The translations under genes and the position numbers were made by a program. DNA of 64,000 bases from Persicaria tinctoria (taxonomy: Eukaryota > Streptophyta > Magnoliopsida > Caryophyllales > Polygonaceae): the NCBI GenBank assembly GCA_037127255.1, contig JBANSL010000003.1, positions 45,691,314 through 45,755,313 on the forward strand. The letters are read 5' to 3'. Of the stretch, positions 19,438 through 30,883 are shown one piece after another. The stretch's first letter is position 1, and each line of letters begins with the position of its first letter. Below the pieces are notes generated by a model that saw nothing but the letters and a program-made list of their open reading frames with translations, did no database searches and was not told where the DNA came from.

Positions 19438-21658
19438 TGTTGTGAGCGGAATCTGCCATGTTTTATAGTAACTTTTATATCGATTTCTGTATACATTTCA
19501 TGCATTTGGGTTAAGATAGTACAGAATCTGTGTAGTTTATGTTTATTTGCCAAAATTATGGAATCTACACCATTTTCTGTTTAAATCGCAGAAATCGAGG
19601 CATTTACAGCAATTCTACAGAAGGTCGGAAATGCTCGGAAAACCACTACAGAAGTCCAAGGTCAAAGCAGCGCACAAGTCTGAGAGTCGAGGCTACTCGA
19701 TCTCGAGTAAGCCTACTCGACCTAGACGAGCATGTCCGGGCACAGCCTAGTCGACAAAGCCATGATCGAGAACCAAGCTCCCCGAGCTCCGAAGCCAACT
19801 CGATCTCGAGGACCGTTACTCGAGGTCGACGAAGCCACGGCACCAGATCTGGAGTCCCTCGAGGAGAGCTGCTCGAGAAACCCTAGTCGGCGAGCCACCG
19901 TACTCGAAGTCGACTAGGGCTTGTCGAAGTCGATGAGCGCCTGAGTCCTTGTCCGAGCCGGTCGAGCACACCAAACCGAGGACGAGAGGCCGAGCCACCT
20001 CTACTCGATCTCGACTAACCCTTGTCGAGATCGACGAGCCGCCCTGAGCCATGTCTGAGCAGCCCGAGGAGGTTTAGTCAATGGCCCTAGCCCTTGTCAA
20101 AGTCGACGAGACCAACTCGAGGTCGACGAGCCCAGGAAGCCATGACGAGCCACATCAAGCACCAGACGACAAATCCTACTCGAAGTCGACCAAGCCTTAT
20201 CGAGGTCGACTAGAGCAGTGCCCAGAAACGCGTCGTCGATGACCTGTCCGAGTAGAGTTGGGATTCCTTGGTGCCGAAGGCGGAAGATTCTATCCAAATA
20301 CATCAAGTTCTATCTATGGAAGACACAATCTATCAAGACATGAAGATCTACCCTAATTAGTTTTATCCTTTCCTTATGATTTATTTCCATTTAAACATTT
20401 ATTTATCTTTAAGGCTTTTAGATATAATTTTAGATATAGATTTAGATAGAGATAGATGATTATTTCCTTGATTAGCAAGGTTTAGTCACTATAAATAAGG
20501 CCCTAGGGGCTGGTTTTTCAATGATTCAATTTCAGTCAGAGACAAGTAGTTCCATTCAGAGATACAGTTTAGGGGTTCTAAGGTTTTTAGGGTTTTGGCT
20601 TTCTGCGAAAGTTGATTGCCGGAATTGTAAAGGCTTTTGAATTTAGTTTTATGCAAGTTATTTCTTTTCATTCAATGTTTGTTATTGCGATGAGGCGTGA
20701 GTAGTCCACCCACTTCTGGGGCTGGGGTGAGCCCGACGGTGGCCATGTGAGGCGATGCGATAAAGGTCAGATCTTTTGTGCGATTCATCTTCTATCCCTA
20801 TGAGCATGATTCTTTTGCGAGAGTTGAAGGTGATCCTTGTTTGTATTATTGAAGCGAAAGTGATCTTAATGCAACTTGGATTAATTATGTGAAAAAGGGT
20901 TAGTAACAATTAGGGTTTATGCGAAAGCCTCTATTTACCTATTTGTTAATGACGAAAGTTATTTGATGGAAAGCATGATCTTTTATGCCTTTATCTGTTG
21001 TTTTGCATGGTTATCGTTGTGGTGTTGAAACCCTGGCCTTGGAGGTCTTTTAATATATTGAATTTACTTCGTTTCTCTAAGTTCTGTGTTTCGAAATTCT
21101 GCAATTTAAATTTCTGTCTTTTACTATTTTAGTCGACATAGAGGAGATCTGGTCGATCTCGAGTAGGGCTTCGTCTAGGTCGAGTTGTCTTTTCTTCTGT
21201 CTTTGTCGATTTTAATTTCTGTCTTTACTTTTCTACTCGAGATCGAGTTGATCTTGTCGAGATCGAGGAGAGTTTTTCGTCGAGTTGGCTTTGTTTTCGT
21301 TTTTCTGAGTTACTGTTGTCGACCACCTTTGTCTATCTCGAGTTGCTGTCGTCGAGATCGACCAGTCTTTGCTTTTGCTTTTCATTTGTTGCTTTTATTT
21401 CTTGTTTTGTTTGTTCTTTACTTTTGTTTTAGTTTGCCCTTGCCGGGTTTATTTCTGTTTCCGTGTTTTTTTCTGCTGCTGCTGTAAGAATCTGATAGCT
21501 ACCTGAGAATTGCTGACGTGCTTCCTCGTGGATTCGATCCTGATTTTCTCTTACTACAACGGGAGGAAGTCTTGTATTTATTTGCTGAGACAGGGGAGTC
21601 TATCTGAACTTTATTTGATATCTATTTCAATACTTGACCATTCACTCCTGCAACAACA
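19438..21658 (+). repeat. 3' LTR of element A
   Basis: Same ends as the 5' LTR. It is 22 bp longer, mostly because of one extra TCGA-containing segment near 21240-21262. It is followed by the CTACC duplication. Confidence 0.92.
20490..20498 (+). promoter_or_regulatory. TATA box of 3' LTR A
   Basis: TATAAATAA followed by GGCCCTAGGGGCTGG, equivalent to 13272-13280 in the 5' LTR. It could drive transcription into the CACTA sequence downstream. Confidence 0.6.
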
Positions 21659-21663
21659 CTACC

Positions 21664-22307
21664 TATAAAGGATGTCTCTGAAAATGACCGGCACCATCGG
21701 CCTCATCTCCCTCACGACCGCTATCTCTCACCATCTCAACACTCCGGTAGAAAGTGGGAATAGAAAGACACACACTCGGAAAGACACAGGGAAAGAGGAC
21801 CAAACAAGGGGGAATATGTGTGAAGAGGTTCGAAATACGGGGGAACAAAAGTTCAGGCTCGAAAGGCAAGAGAAGGATTGGAATCAGAGAAAAGTCTGAA
21901 ATTGTGCGGGATAATGGGGCCCACGACGCTATGTATGCGGTGGGTTTTTTTACAGTTAAAGCAACGGTAAAAAATCCCACCGGATACATATGCGGTAGGT
22001 TTCGGATATCTTCCAACAATTCGGTTTCGTTGCATAATCGACCCCGTTATCCCTTAATCTACCGCATATACATACGGTGGGTTAGTGAAAAATGGGATGA
22101 AGCCACCGCATAGGTATGCGGTGACTTTGCGGTGGAAATAGTAAAAATTAGCGGTGAAAATATCCGCCCCGAGTAAAATTTGACCCATTGGCCACGACAA
22201 ACATTGTCATTGCTACCATGAGTGGCTAATTCGTTTTTTTGATACTCAATGGCCACGTCAAACCTCTGTCGTTGCTACAAAGGGTGGCAAATATGTTTTT
22301 TTTAGTG
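21664..22307 (-). repeat. CACTA terminal and subterminal repeat region
   Basis: Inverted copies of the core TATGCGGTGGG/CCACCGCATA lie at about 21935, 21975, 22063, 22105 and 22120. Pairs such as CCACCGCATAGGTATGCGGTGAC are near-palindromes. The terminal bases TTTTTTTTAGTG end at 22307. In characterised CACTA elements such repeats bind the element's own accessory protein. Confidence 0.6.
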
Positions 22308-23477
22308 AATGTTTAAGTATAGGGTGGGGTAAAGGCTTATTTGTTTATATTGCTCGAATTTCTCTATACATGGTTACTTTGGATATCATTATTCATTTAT
22401 ATGTCATATGTTATTTTCCAAAGTTCATTAAAATCACCCGCATTGAAAATTTTCATTAGTGTCATGGAAGCTTAAATTGAACTCGACTACGCAAAATTAG
22501 ACATTAGAGATATAGAATGAAATTGCATAGTGAAGGGAAGTCATAATGAAGTGTATTATTTACTGAAAACCATGAAATGAGGAAAATTTGATATTGCTTT
22601 TGACATATGCATGATAAGAGGATGGAGGACTTTATATTTTCCATATATGCTCATTTTTATAATCCTAGCCATATCTATATACCTATATTCACCACAAAAG
22701 CCACATTATGAGCCTTACGTCATCCACATGTTCTAAATAATGCCTATTTCTTTACCTTATTACCCATCTGAGGAGTATGTTGAGAAATTGATGTCACATT
22801 ATGAAGATTATCATATGGTGTTTGTGTTGTTGTTATCATCATTATTGGAGTTTGGCAGGAAATTGAAAGTTTATGGAAAATTTAACGAGTGAAAGAAAAT
22901 CTAGTCACCTCAGGAGATAAAGGTACATCGACCCTGCCTGCATTAAGATAATAGTTCCGCATAATGGGACACCAAGGCGAGGAGTCCGAAACACTAAGTA
23001 TCCGGGGTCATTCATGACACCCATGATTACGACTCGCGACAAGGTAGTGCAGAGGTTAGAGAGGTAAAATCATTATAGTGAAAAAAGGAATGAGCGATGG
23101 GTGAGATATCGAATAAAGAAGAAATGTGGTATGAAAATTTGGAAAATACTCCATTTCCATGGATTATTAGCACCATATGGCCTAAAATATCCCACCTTAA
23201 GCTTTTTACCAATCTACTCCTTATTGAGCTAAATCAAAGTCCTCTTGATGCTTTTTGCTTTGTCACTTATGAAATGTTTTTGCATAACCCTCATTTTGCG
23301 TGTAGAATTTTTTATTCACATGCATAGATTTGTGGCACAACTACCATTTTGAGGATGATAATTGATTGCAGGGTTATATAAGAATGGATCCAATATGTTG
23401 AGAGTTTTGATTTATTCCCCTGAATGACCATTAAAAGTATATTGCTTGAGGACAAGCAAGTTTATGTATGGGGTGGT
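22308..23477 (+). mobile_element. 3' internal region of Athila element C
   Basis: It resumes at AATGTTTAAGTATAGGGTGGGG, the same place as 8308 in B and 18236 in A, directly after the CACTA terminus. The remainder matches those non-coding 3' regions but is more diverged. It ends in TTTATGTATGGGGTGGT next to the LTR. There are no intact ORFs. The rest of element C to the left is outside the window. Confidence 0.7.
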
Positions 23478-24343
23478 TGAGGTGTGCCTATTTTTCCATG
23501 TTTTACATTAATTTTTTTTTTGTCGATTTCTGCATGCATTTTAGATCCTTGGGTTTTAGAATTACATAGAATCTATGTAGTTTATGTTTATTTTTAATAT
23601 ATAGAGGTCTACACAAGTTTTTGTTTAATTTCACAGAAATCGGACGCACTTTGGAGCTTAAACGAAAGTCATGGAGAAGCTAAGGAAGAACACGGGATGG
23701 TGCGACTAGGGAAAACGCCACTTTTCACCATTCATCATTTTGAATCAAGTACGGTTCTAATGTCTTCATGAGAGTTATAGCCCTCGAAAAGAGCTTTCCA
23801 ACGCATACTCATATGCGTCAATTGGACAAACGAGGACTCGAGAAAGTGCGTTTCAAGACAGAGAAGAATTGCTGAAAGCTGACAGAACTAGTCGACGTCG
23901 ACCACTTTGGTCGATGTCGAGTACTTTTTGGTCGACGTTCACTCCAGAGGTCGAGATCGAGAACGAGATGAGCATAGGACCACTCGAGAGGATGAATTCC
24001 ACTCGACGCCGAGTACATTACTCGATGTTGAGTACTCCCCAGTGACGAGTCCTGTCGAGATCGAGGGGCAATCCGAGTGAGAAGCCTGCTTATCCATGAA
24101 GGCACGGAGATATCTATCAAATTGAAGGAAGATTTATCCACTTTAGTAATTCCCATATTTACTTAAGGAAATTTTAGTTGATTTAATTATTTTATTTGGA
24201 ACAATTTATCTTAAGCTATTTATCTTTTATCTTAGGACATAGATAGAGATGTTTCTTCCTAGAATAGCTTGGATTGAAGCCGATAAATAAAGCCCTAGGG
24301 GGCTGATTTTCAAACATTCAAGCCAAGTCGTCTTCGGGCGCAA
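23478..24343 (+). repeat. 3' LTR of element C, left half (U3 and start of R)
   Basis: It begins TGAGGTGTGCC, a degenerate form of TGTTGTGAGCC. It contains TCGACGTCGA- and TCGATGTCGA-type words (23890-24060) and the promoter block with GATAAATAAAGCCC at 24280. It stops at 24343, where the CTAGTACAGA-ended insertion begins; the second half is at 37435. Confidence 0.7.
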
Positions 24344-24361
24344 CTAGTACAGATTGTGTAT

Positions 24362-26059
24362 TGTTGTGAGCATAATTTGCCATGTTTTACACTTACTTTT
24401 ATATCGATTTCTGCATGCATTTCATACATTTGGGTTAGAATAGTACAAAATCTATGTGGTTTATGCTTATTTGACAAATTATGGAGTCCACACTAGTTTC
24501 TGTTGAATTTCGCAGAAAATCGGACGCACTTTGGAGCTTAAAGGAAAATCATGAAGAAGCTCAGGATGGTGCAGCTGGAGAAAACGCCATTTTTCACCAT
24601 TCATCATTCCGAATCATGTTATGATGTCTTCATGAGAGTTGTATCCCTCAAAAAGAGCTTTCCAACGCATATTCATATGTGTCAATCAGACGAACGAGGA
24701 CTCACGAAAGTGCGTTTCAAGCTTGGTCGATATCTACCAAGCTTGGTCGATATCAACTTGATTTTGGTCGAAATTCCTCCTGGGAGCCAATATCGAGTGA
24801 CAGAAGCCGAATCCGTGAAGATAGCTTGATATCGACCAAACTTGGTCGATATTGACCAGTCCCCAGAAGACGATTTCGAGCGGTCCGAGTCCGAGTGCTG
24901 AGCTGGTTTTCTTCCACATGAAGCAAGAGATATTCTATCAACTCAAGAGGAGATTTATCAAGTTCTATCAAGAGAAGAAGGATCTACCCACACTAATCCT
25001 AGTTTCCTTTTAGATATATTTGTTTAATTTCCAAATTTAATCTTTAAGTCTTTAGATAGATAGATTTAGATATAGATGGATGTTTCTTTCCTAGATTAGC
25101 TAGGGAATGACATCTATAAATAAAGCCCTAGGGGCTGAGTTTTAATCATTCAATTCCAGTTACAATTAGTCACATAGAGAGCTTGTAGCGAGAGAAGGTG
25201 GAAAGTTGAGAGACGATTTGGCTTCGATTGGTTGTAAGCTTTCTTTTATTTTATTAATGCAATTTAGTTCCCTTTTATTATTGATGTCTTTCTTGATGAT
25301 GAAGAGCGAGTAGTCACCCAACTTCTAGGGTTGGGGTGAGCCCGACGGTAGCCATGTAAGGTGATGTGGTAAAGGTACAATCTTTTGATGCGAATTCATC
25401 TTCTATCCCTATGAGCATGATTCTTTTGCGAAAGTTGTAGGTGATCCTTGTTTGTATTATTGAAGCGAAAGTAATCTGAATACAAATTGGATTAATTATG
25501 TGAAAAAGGGTTAGTAACAATTAGGGTTTATGCGAAAGCCTCTATATTCCTACTTGTTAATAACGAAAGTTATTTGATGAAAAGCATGATCTTTTATGCA
25601 TTTATGTGTTATTTTACATGGTTATCATTGTGGTGTTGAAACCATGACCTTGGAAGTCTTTAGTTTATTGATTTTATTTCATCAGTTTTAAGTTTTGTCT
25701 TGCGAAAAGTTGCGATTTTCAGTTTCTGTGTCTAGTCGAATTCGAGCAACTGTTGGTCGAGATTTTTTGTCGATATCGAGTAGGTAGGTCGATATTGACC
25801 AGTTTGAGTTTTCTGTCTGTTTCTGCTTGTGTTTGCGTTTTACAGTTTCTGTCGACAGTGTGGTAAGGTTGATATCGAGCGCTCTTCTGGTCGAAATCAG
25901 GCCGAGTCTTTGAACTGAAAAGGTGGGCGCTGACACGCTTCCTCGTGGATCGATCCTGACTACCTTCTACTACAGCGGGATGAACTCTTGTAATTAATTT
26001 GCGGAGAACAGGGAGTCGAATTTGGAATTTATATTTCATACTTGATTTTCCTCCTAACA
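24362..26059 (+). repeat. solo LTR D (Athila B subfamily)
   Basis: TGTTGTGAGC...CCTAACA, 1698 bp, flanked by perfect duplications TGTAT (24357-24361 and 26060-26064). No primer site or internal sequence is present, so it is a product of LTR-LTR recombination. TATA box TATAAATAA at 25115-25123. TCGATATCGA-type words occur in U3 and U5. Confidence 0.88.
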
Positions 26060-26064
26060 TGTAT

Positions 26065-26208
26065 CTTACGGGAAAATTTTCTCGAGGGTTTATTAAAACT
26101 TTTCAAAGACGAATCTTGCAAGGGGGTTTTTAAAAAAACTCCCGATAAATGCGGGTTTATCTTTAAAAAAAATCAAGTATGTTCTCTTATGAGTGATTAA
26201 ATAACTCA
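26065..26208. repeat. subterminal repeats of the 24344-37434 insertion
   Basis: A/T-rich DNA with GGGTTTATTAAAAC and GGGGTTTTTAAAAAAACTCCCG-type units, ending in the LINE target duplication GATTAAATAACTCA (26195-26208). Confidence 0.5.
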
Positions 26209-26220
26209 GGAAAAAGTGAA

Positions 26221-27585
26221 GTGGCCATTAAATTACGTGTCCGTACATGCGATTTTAAAAGTGGATCTGTGCACGCTTCTTGGCGAGATGTTCTCGACCA
26301 CCACTGCCCTCACGCCGGCATGGGTCGATTGGGCTCATTGTCCAGAGCTAGAGGAACGAATGTTAAGGGGCAATTTCCTCATCCATTGCGCATCAAAGAC
26401 GGGAAAAGAGTATTTATACTTGGAGATCCAGCGAAAGGTAAAGCTAAGGGGGGAGGCCAGGTAGGTAAAGCAATTAATGTGGTTGTTGAGGATCAATCGA
26501 AAGGAAGACTGAAGATCATCAAAAGAAGACTGAAGATCCGTACGGAGGACATTCGGGAGAAGGATGTAGAGTGGCAAGCCACTCTTATCGGGATTTGTCC
26601 AGGGAATGCGGTTGCTCACAGTTGAATGAGAGACTTTGTGTCGACGGAGTGGAAGATTCAGACACCGAGGGTTTTCCTGCAAGACAACAGTGTCTTTGTG
26701 TTCAGATTCAGCTCGATTGAGGACCGAGACTGGGTTTTGGCCAATGGCCCGTGGTACTTTGAGGAGACTAGGCCGGTGATTCTGAAAGTTTGGACGCTTG
26801 GGATGAGCATTGCGTGGGTTGCCTTCGATAAAATTCCTCTTTGGGTATGCATCCCGAATCTTGACCCGAGATACTTCAACCATGCTATTTTGAGTCAGCT
26901 CGGGTGCATGATTGACACTCCAATTTGTATGGATTAAAGAACAGCGAAGGGGGACAGAATCTCCTGCGCGAGATTGCTGATGGAGGTTAGCGCAGAGGAA
27001 GCTATGACTCAGAAAGTTGAAATTGAGGACGTGGAGGGGAAATTATATGATCAGAAAATCAATTTCGAGTGAAACCCCAGGATTTGCAGTGTATGCAAAA
27101 TGTTTGGGCATAGTATAGACAGATGTAGAGCCCAAAAGAGTGGAGGCTTAGCTGTTGTGAAACAAGTCTGGATCCATAGAGAAAGAAGTGAACAATGTGC
27201 TACAAACCATGATGCACAAGGGAAGGCCGACATGATCACTGGTACTCAGAGATTAGGTCACCAAGGCAAAGAGGGGATGAGTTGTGATGATTTGCATGAA
27301 AGATCTACTGGAGAAGCGTATATGGCTGCGGATGATGAGATTTTTATAGCAAGTGCAGCGACAGTAGGAGATATCATAGGAATATCAAAAGAGGTGGTGT
27401 TAGGGGAGCATAATGGGGATATTAATGAACCTGAGCAGACAGTGAAGGATGGTAGCTCAAGTAGCAGTTGCGATCCAGGTAACTCAGGGGGTAAGTAGAC
27501 AGAAGGGGAAGGAACTGGAGGATGGTCGACACCCACATGCAAAGGCAGGACAAATGTGAAAAGAGTGATGGAAAATCAGACAAAG
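26221..27585 (+). pseudogene. LINE ORF1: DUF4283-like RNA-binding protein with zinc knuckle
   Basis: One frame runs from ATG 26221 through in-frame stops near 26623, 26935 and 27070. The block DNSVFVFRF...WVLANGPWYF and PLWVCIPNLDPRYF match the DUF4283 domain that starts plant L1 ORF1 proteins. The knuckle PRICSVCKMFGHSIDRC (near 27077-27130) fits C-x2-C-x4-H-x4-C. In this family the protein binds LINE RNA. After the knuckle the frame is acidic and degenerates until the inserted LTR at 27586. Confidence 0.75.
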
Positions 27586-28709
27586 TGATACGTTTGGAAT
27601 ACCCGATCCTTCGCCTGTGGGCTTCAGATCAAGAACCACGCCGTATATTTGCTCCGATCTTGCAATGCTCTTTGATATCTCCTGATTAACAATTGAATTA
27701 AACTAATTAATAACAAATTAACCAATATTTCTTTAACTTAAGAAAATCCTTAAAAAGAAACCAACTAATCTAAACTTAACAAAAATTAACAAACTAGTAT
27801 ATAGCGATGGAACTAAACTTAACTAATCCTAAGCTATCAATTTAACAAAGTAACAGGTTAAAGAAATTCAAAGGAAGCGATGTAGAAGGTGCGCGAGAAA
27901 CGCAGGTCTGGGTGCGCAGAAGCCGAGCCGGGCACACAGGAGCATGTCTCCTCAGGGTGTGCGGACGCCAAGCCTCGGCGAGGATCGCTGGTGGCGAGAG
28001 CGGATGCGGGCACGATCGAGATCGAGCCGATGCGCGCGAGAGTGAGCGCGCGAGCGAGGCTTGCTGGTGGCGGCTCGCTGGTGGTGAGTGGCTGCGATCG
28101 GGAGCGGGACAGCGAGAGCGAGAGCCTGGGCGCTCCTGGCGCTGTGCGCCGAAGCCTGGCCGTCGATGTCCAGTGACCCAGCCGTCGGTGTACTCTTCGT
28201 CCTTGCAACGTCGGGCTGGTGATGGTGATGAATGGAGTCGAAGGTGATGATATTGTAATTGGATGAATACCGTATGTAACAATAAGAACCCGATAGCTTT
28301 TGGGATTGATAATCGAAGAACCCTAGATCCGTTAAGGGTTTCTTCAATTCTAATTCAATCTGATTAATTTCAATAAAACTACAATGTTTAAATAGAAAAC
28401 CTAAGAACCAATTCTACCGTGCAAGATAGAATTTAGGTTGATAAAGATAGAATTTTAATCCTAAAGATAAATAAACCTAGAAGATAAAACTTAATCTAAA
28501 ATTCTAATATATGAAATAATAAAATATGATAATTAAGAAATACAAATAATAAAATAATTAACGCCGTTTCTTTAACGACTCCCAAGGTGGAGCCTTCTTC
28601 TTTCGCTTGATGACATCATTCTCCTCCATTTGAAATCGACTCGTCCTCGAGTCGTCGCCTGGATCAAGATCGTTGTTTGACCCAAAGAAGGCCATCTTGA
28701 CCCGCATCA
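27586..28709 (-). repeat. solo LTR of an unrelated LTR retrotransposon, minus strand
   Basis: TG...CA sequence flanked by CAAAG on both sides (27581-27585 and 28710-28714). The end TGATACGTTTGG and the following ~110 bp match, in reverse, the 3' end of the insertion at 53400-53813. The middle is GC-rich (27890-28190). Near its minus-strand start a short frame resembles a polyprotein tail (GDDSRTSRFQMEEND). Open frames in the GC-rich part have no recognisable domain. Confidence 0.7.
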
Positions 28710-28868
28710 CAAAGGGTTCCACAGGGGCGGAGAATGGTAACCGATTTTAGGTGCTGAACAACTTGGGACAAGAAGATCATGTAGGGACGGATCAGGTAGG
28801 AATTGGTCAACGGGCTACTAGAGGAGCTGAGTTCAAACCTTGTGAGAGTAGCACTCACCAATCGGTTC

Positions 28869-29600
28869 CTAATGAATAAGCTCAAAATTCCGTCCTGGAA
28901 TATAGCGGGGATAAATGACCCAGTCAAAGATAATTATATTACTAATTATTGTTTTGAGCATGATATAAGCCTTATTAAGGTTATTAGAAACAAGACTTTT
29001 GCATCGCAAAGTGGAGGATGTGAGGCAACGACTAATGGGAGGCTGGAAATTTGTTACTAACAACAATGATCAATAAGGGCAGGATTTGGGTTTCGTGGAA
29101 CCCAGAGTTATTTGATGTGCAGATCCAAAGAGTTGAGGCACAATATGTGCACTGTTTTGTTCAGTCGAGAGATAGGAAGTTTGAATTTGCCGCTACCTTT
29201 ATCTACACTGAAAATACGAAGGCTGAAAGGGCTCATTTGTGGTCTGCTATCCGTGGGGAGGTGGGATCTATCTCTTGTCCTTGGATTGTCCTTGGAGATT
29301 TCAGTTGCATTATTTCCATTGACGAGAAGTACCCAGCAAATAAAGCAAATATGGGAGAATTTGAGGAACTAGGATCAGTGCTCGAGGACTGCAGATTATG
29401 TGATATCCCATATTCTGCTGTTGAACTCACTTGGAATAGCAACAAAATGGGTGAGGCTAGAATCGAGAGAAAGCTACATAGAATTATTGCAAACGATGAG
29501 TGAAGGAACTCTTATGTGGATACTAAAGCGTTCTTTGACGCCCCGGGCATGTCTAATCACTCCCTTGCAGTTGTTGTATTATACAATGAGGTGAGTAATC
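28869..29600 (+). pseudogene. LINE ORF2, endonuclease domain
   Basis: It starts MNKLKIPSWNIAGINDP, the conserved start of apurinic-type endonucleases in plant L1 elements, which nick target DNA. WIVLGDFSCI (near 29282) corresponds to the conserved GDFN block, with Asn replaced by Ser. Stops near 29060 and 29503 and frame changes break it. Confidence 0.75.
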
Positions 29601-29811
29601 GTAGACTAGATACCCTTTTAAGTATAAGAACTTATGGGCTAAAGAACCCGAATTTCAGGCCCTGGTCAGAGCGGCGTGGAACAAGGAAGTTGTGGGTTCT
29701 AGACAGTACAAGTTGGTGCAAAGGCTGAAGAGTGTCAATGAGAATTTAATACTTTGGGATATAACCAGGTTTCCGGAGCTACAAGCCTAGATTAAGCTTG
29801 ATAAGGACATC

Positions 29812-30883
29812 ATGAGGGAGTTACAGGTGAGAGCACGCACTGAGAAGAATAACGTGTTGTTGGAGGAACATATTAAGAAGGCAGGGGAGGAGCTTAGAAA
29901 GAACATATCCAGACTGATTAGTATCACGAAGCAGCAGGTGAAAGTCCACTGGTTAACAATGGGAGAAGAGACGTCGTCTCTTTTCTATAGAAGTGTCAAA
30001 CAACGAAGGGCCAGAAATGCCATTGTCATCATGAGAGACAGGGACATGAATGACTTGGTGATGGAAGATGAGGTGGATATTAGGCGGCATATTTTGCAAT
30101 TCTTCAAAGAGTTGATGGCCACTAAAAATAAAAGAATGGCTACCTACCAGGCCTTCCCGGGTCCTGAAATTGGAGAGGAAAACAAGGAATGGGAAATTCC
30201 CCGAGTTTGATTGGATTACCCAGCTATGACGAGATCCAGAGGACCTTGTGGTCCATTGGGGCCAATAAGTCGTTGAGTCCTGACAGCTTCGGGAGTCAAT
30301 TTTTTAAAGATGCTCGGGGTATTGTCGGAACGGATATGTGCGAGGCGGTGAGAGAAATCTTCAGGAATGGGAAAGTCCTTAAGCAGCCGAACGATACCTT
30401 CATCTCTCTCATCCCCAAGGTGCCTAATCCGACTTATGTGAAGGATCTCCGTTCGATATCTTGTTGCAACACAGTGGTGAAGGTAGTGACGAAGCTTGTT
30501 GCTAGACGCATAAAATGGCTTCTTGGACCTATGGTTAGTGATAATCAGGGGGCATTCATCCCGAGGAGATCAATTGCACACAACAGTGCGGTGGCGATTG
30601 AAATTGTAAACGAGTATGGAACACAACGAGTGTCCCCAAGGTGCACGATTAAAGTCGACCATCAAAAGGCTTACGACTATATCAGTTGGGGATTCATTCG
30701 GCATACTTTGGAAACTCTCAAGTTTCCGGAGAAATTAGTGACCTTAATAATGGAATGTATTTCGACAGGCAGCTTTTCTATCAACATTAATGGGGCGCCG
30801 GAGGGGTTCTTTATGGGAAAGAGAGGGATTAGATAGGGAGATCCCTTATCACTCTATATTTTTGTATTATGTATGGAGATGAT
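29812..30883 (+). pseudogene. LINE ORF2, reverse transcriptase N-terminal part
   Basis: It covers the helical linker (29812-30210) and RT fingers/palm. LISLIPK-type text (30400), DNQGAFIPRRSIAHN (30540) and KVDHQKAYDYISW (30650, the first catalytic Asp block) are all seen. A TAG at 30835 replaces the residue before GDPLS. The solo LTR then splits the frame inside YIFVLCMEM. Removing the LTR and one ATGAT restores a continuous reading MEMMSRML. Confidence 0.8.

Larger units (their letters stand above)
12220..21658 (+). mobile_element. complete non-autonomous Athila/TR-GAG element A
   Basis: Flanked by perfect 5-bp duplications CTACC (12215-12219 and 21659-21663). Terminal repeats are 12220-14418 and 19438-21658. 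It has a tRNA-Asp primer site, one long ORF, a 1.45-kb non-coding 3' region and a polypurine-like tract. The LTRs differ by roughly 20 substitutions over 2.2 kb by eye plus one ~20-bp indel, so the insertion is recent. It has no reverse transcriptase, RNase H or integrase core, so transposition would need these enzymes from a relative. Confidence 0.92.
11328..22307 (-). mobile_element. CACTA (En/Spm-type) DNA transposon, interrupted by elements B and A
   Basis: The right terminus reads ...TTTTTTTTAGTG (ending 22307), the inverse of the CACTA-type end CACTAAAAAAAA. The 350 bp inside it hold several inverted copies of ACCGCATA/TATGCGGT, as expected for CACTA subterminal repeats. Removing element A and one CTACC joins 12219 to 21664 into one sequence. 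The left terminus lies beyond element B, outside the window. The right flank (22308 onward) is Athila C 3' sequence, so the transposon inserted there. Confidence 0.65.

Noticed and set aside
27842..28347. GC-rich frames on both strands, up to 146 codons
   Set aside because: They lie inside a solo LTR with exact target duplications; no domain, and composition alone explains their length.
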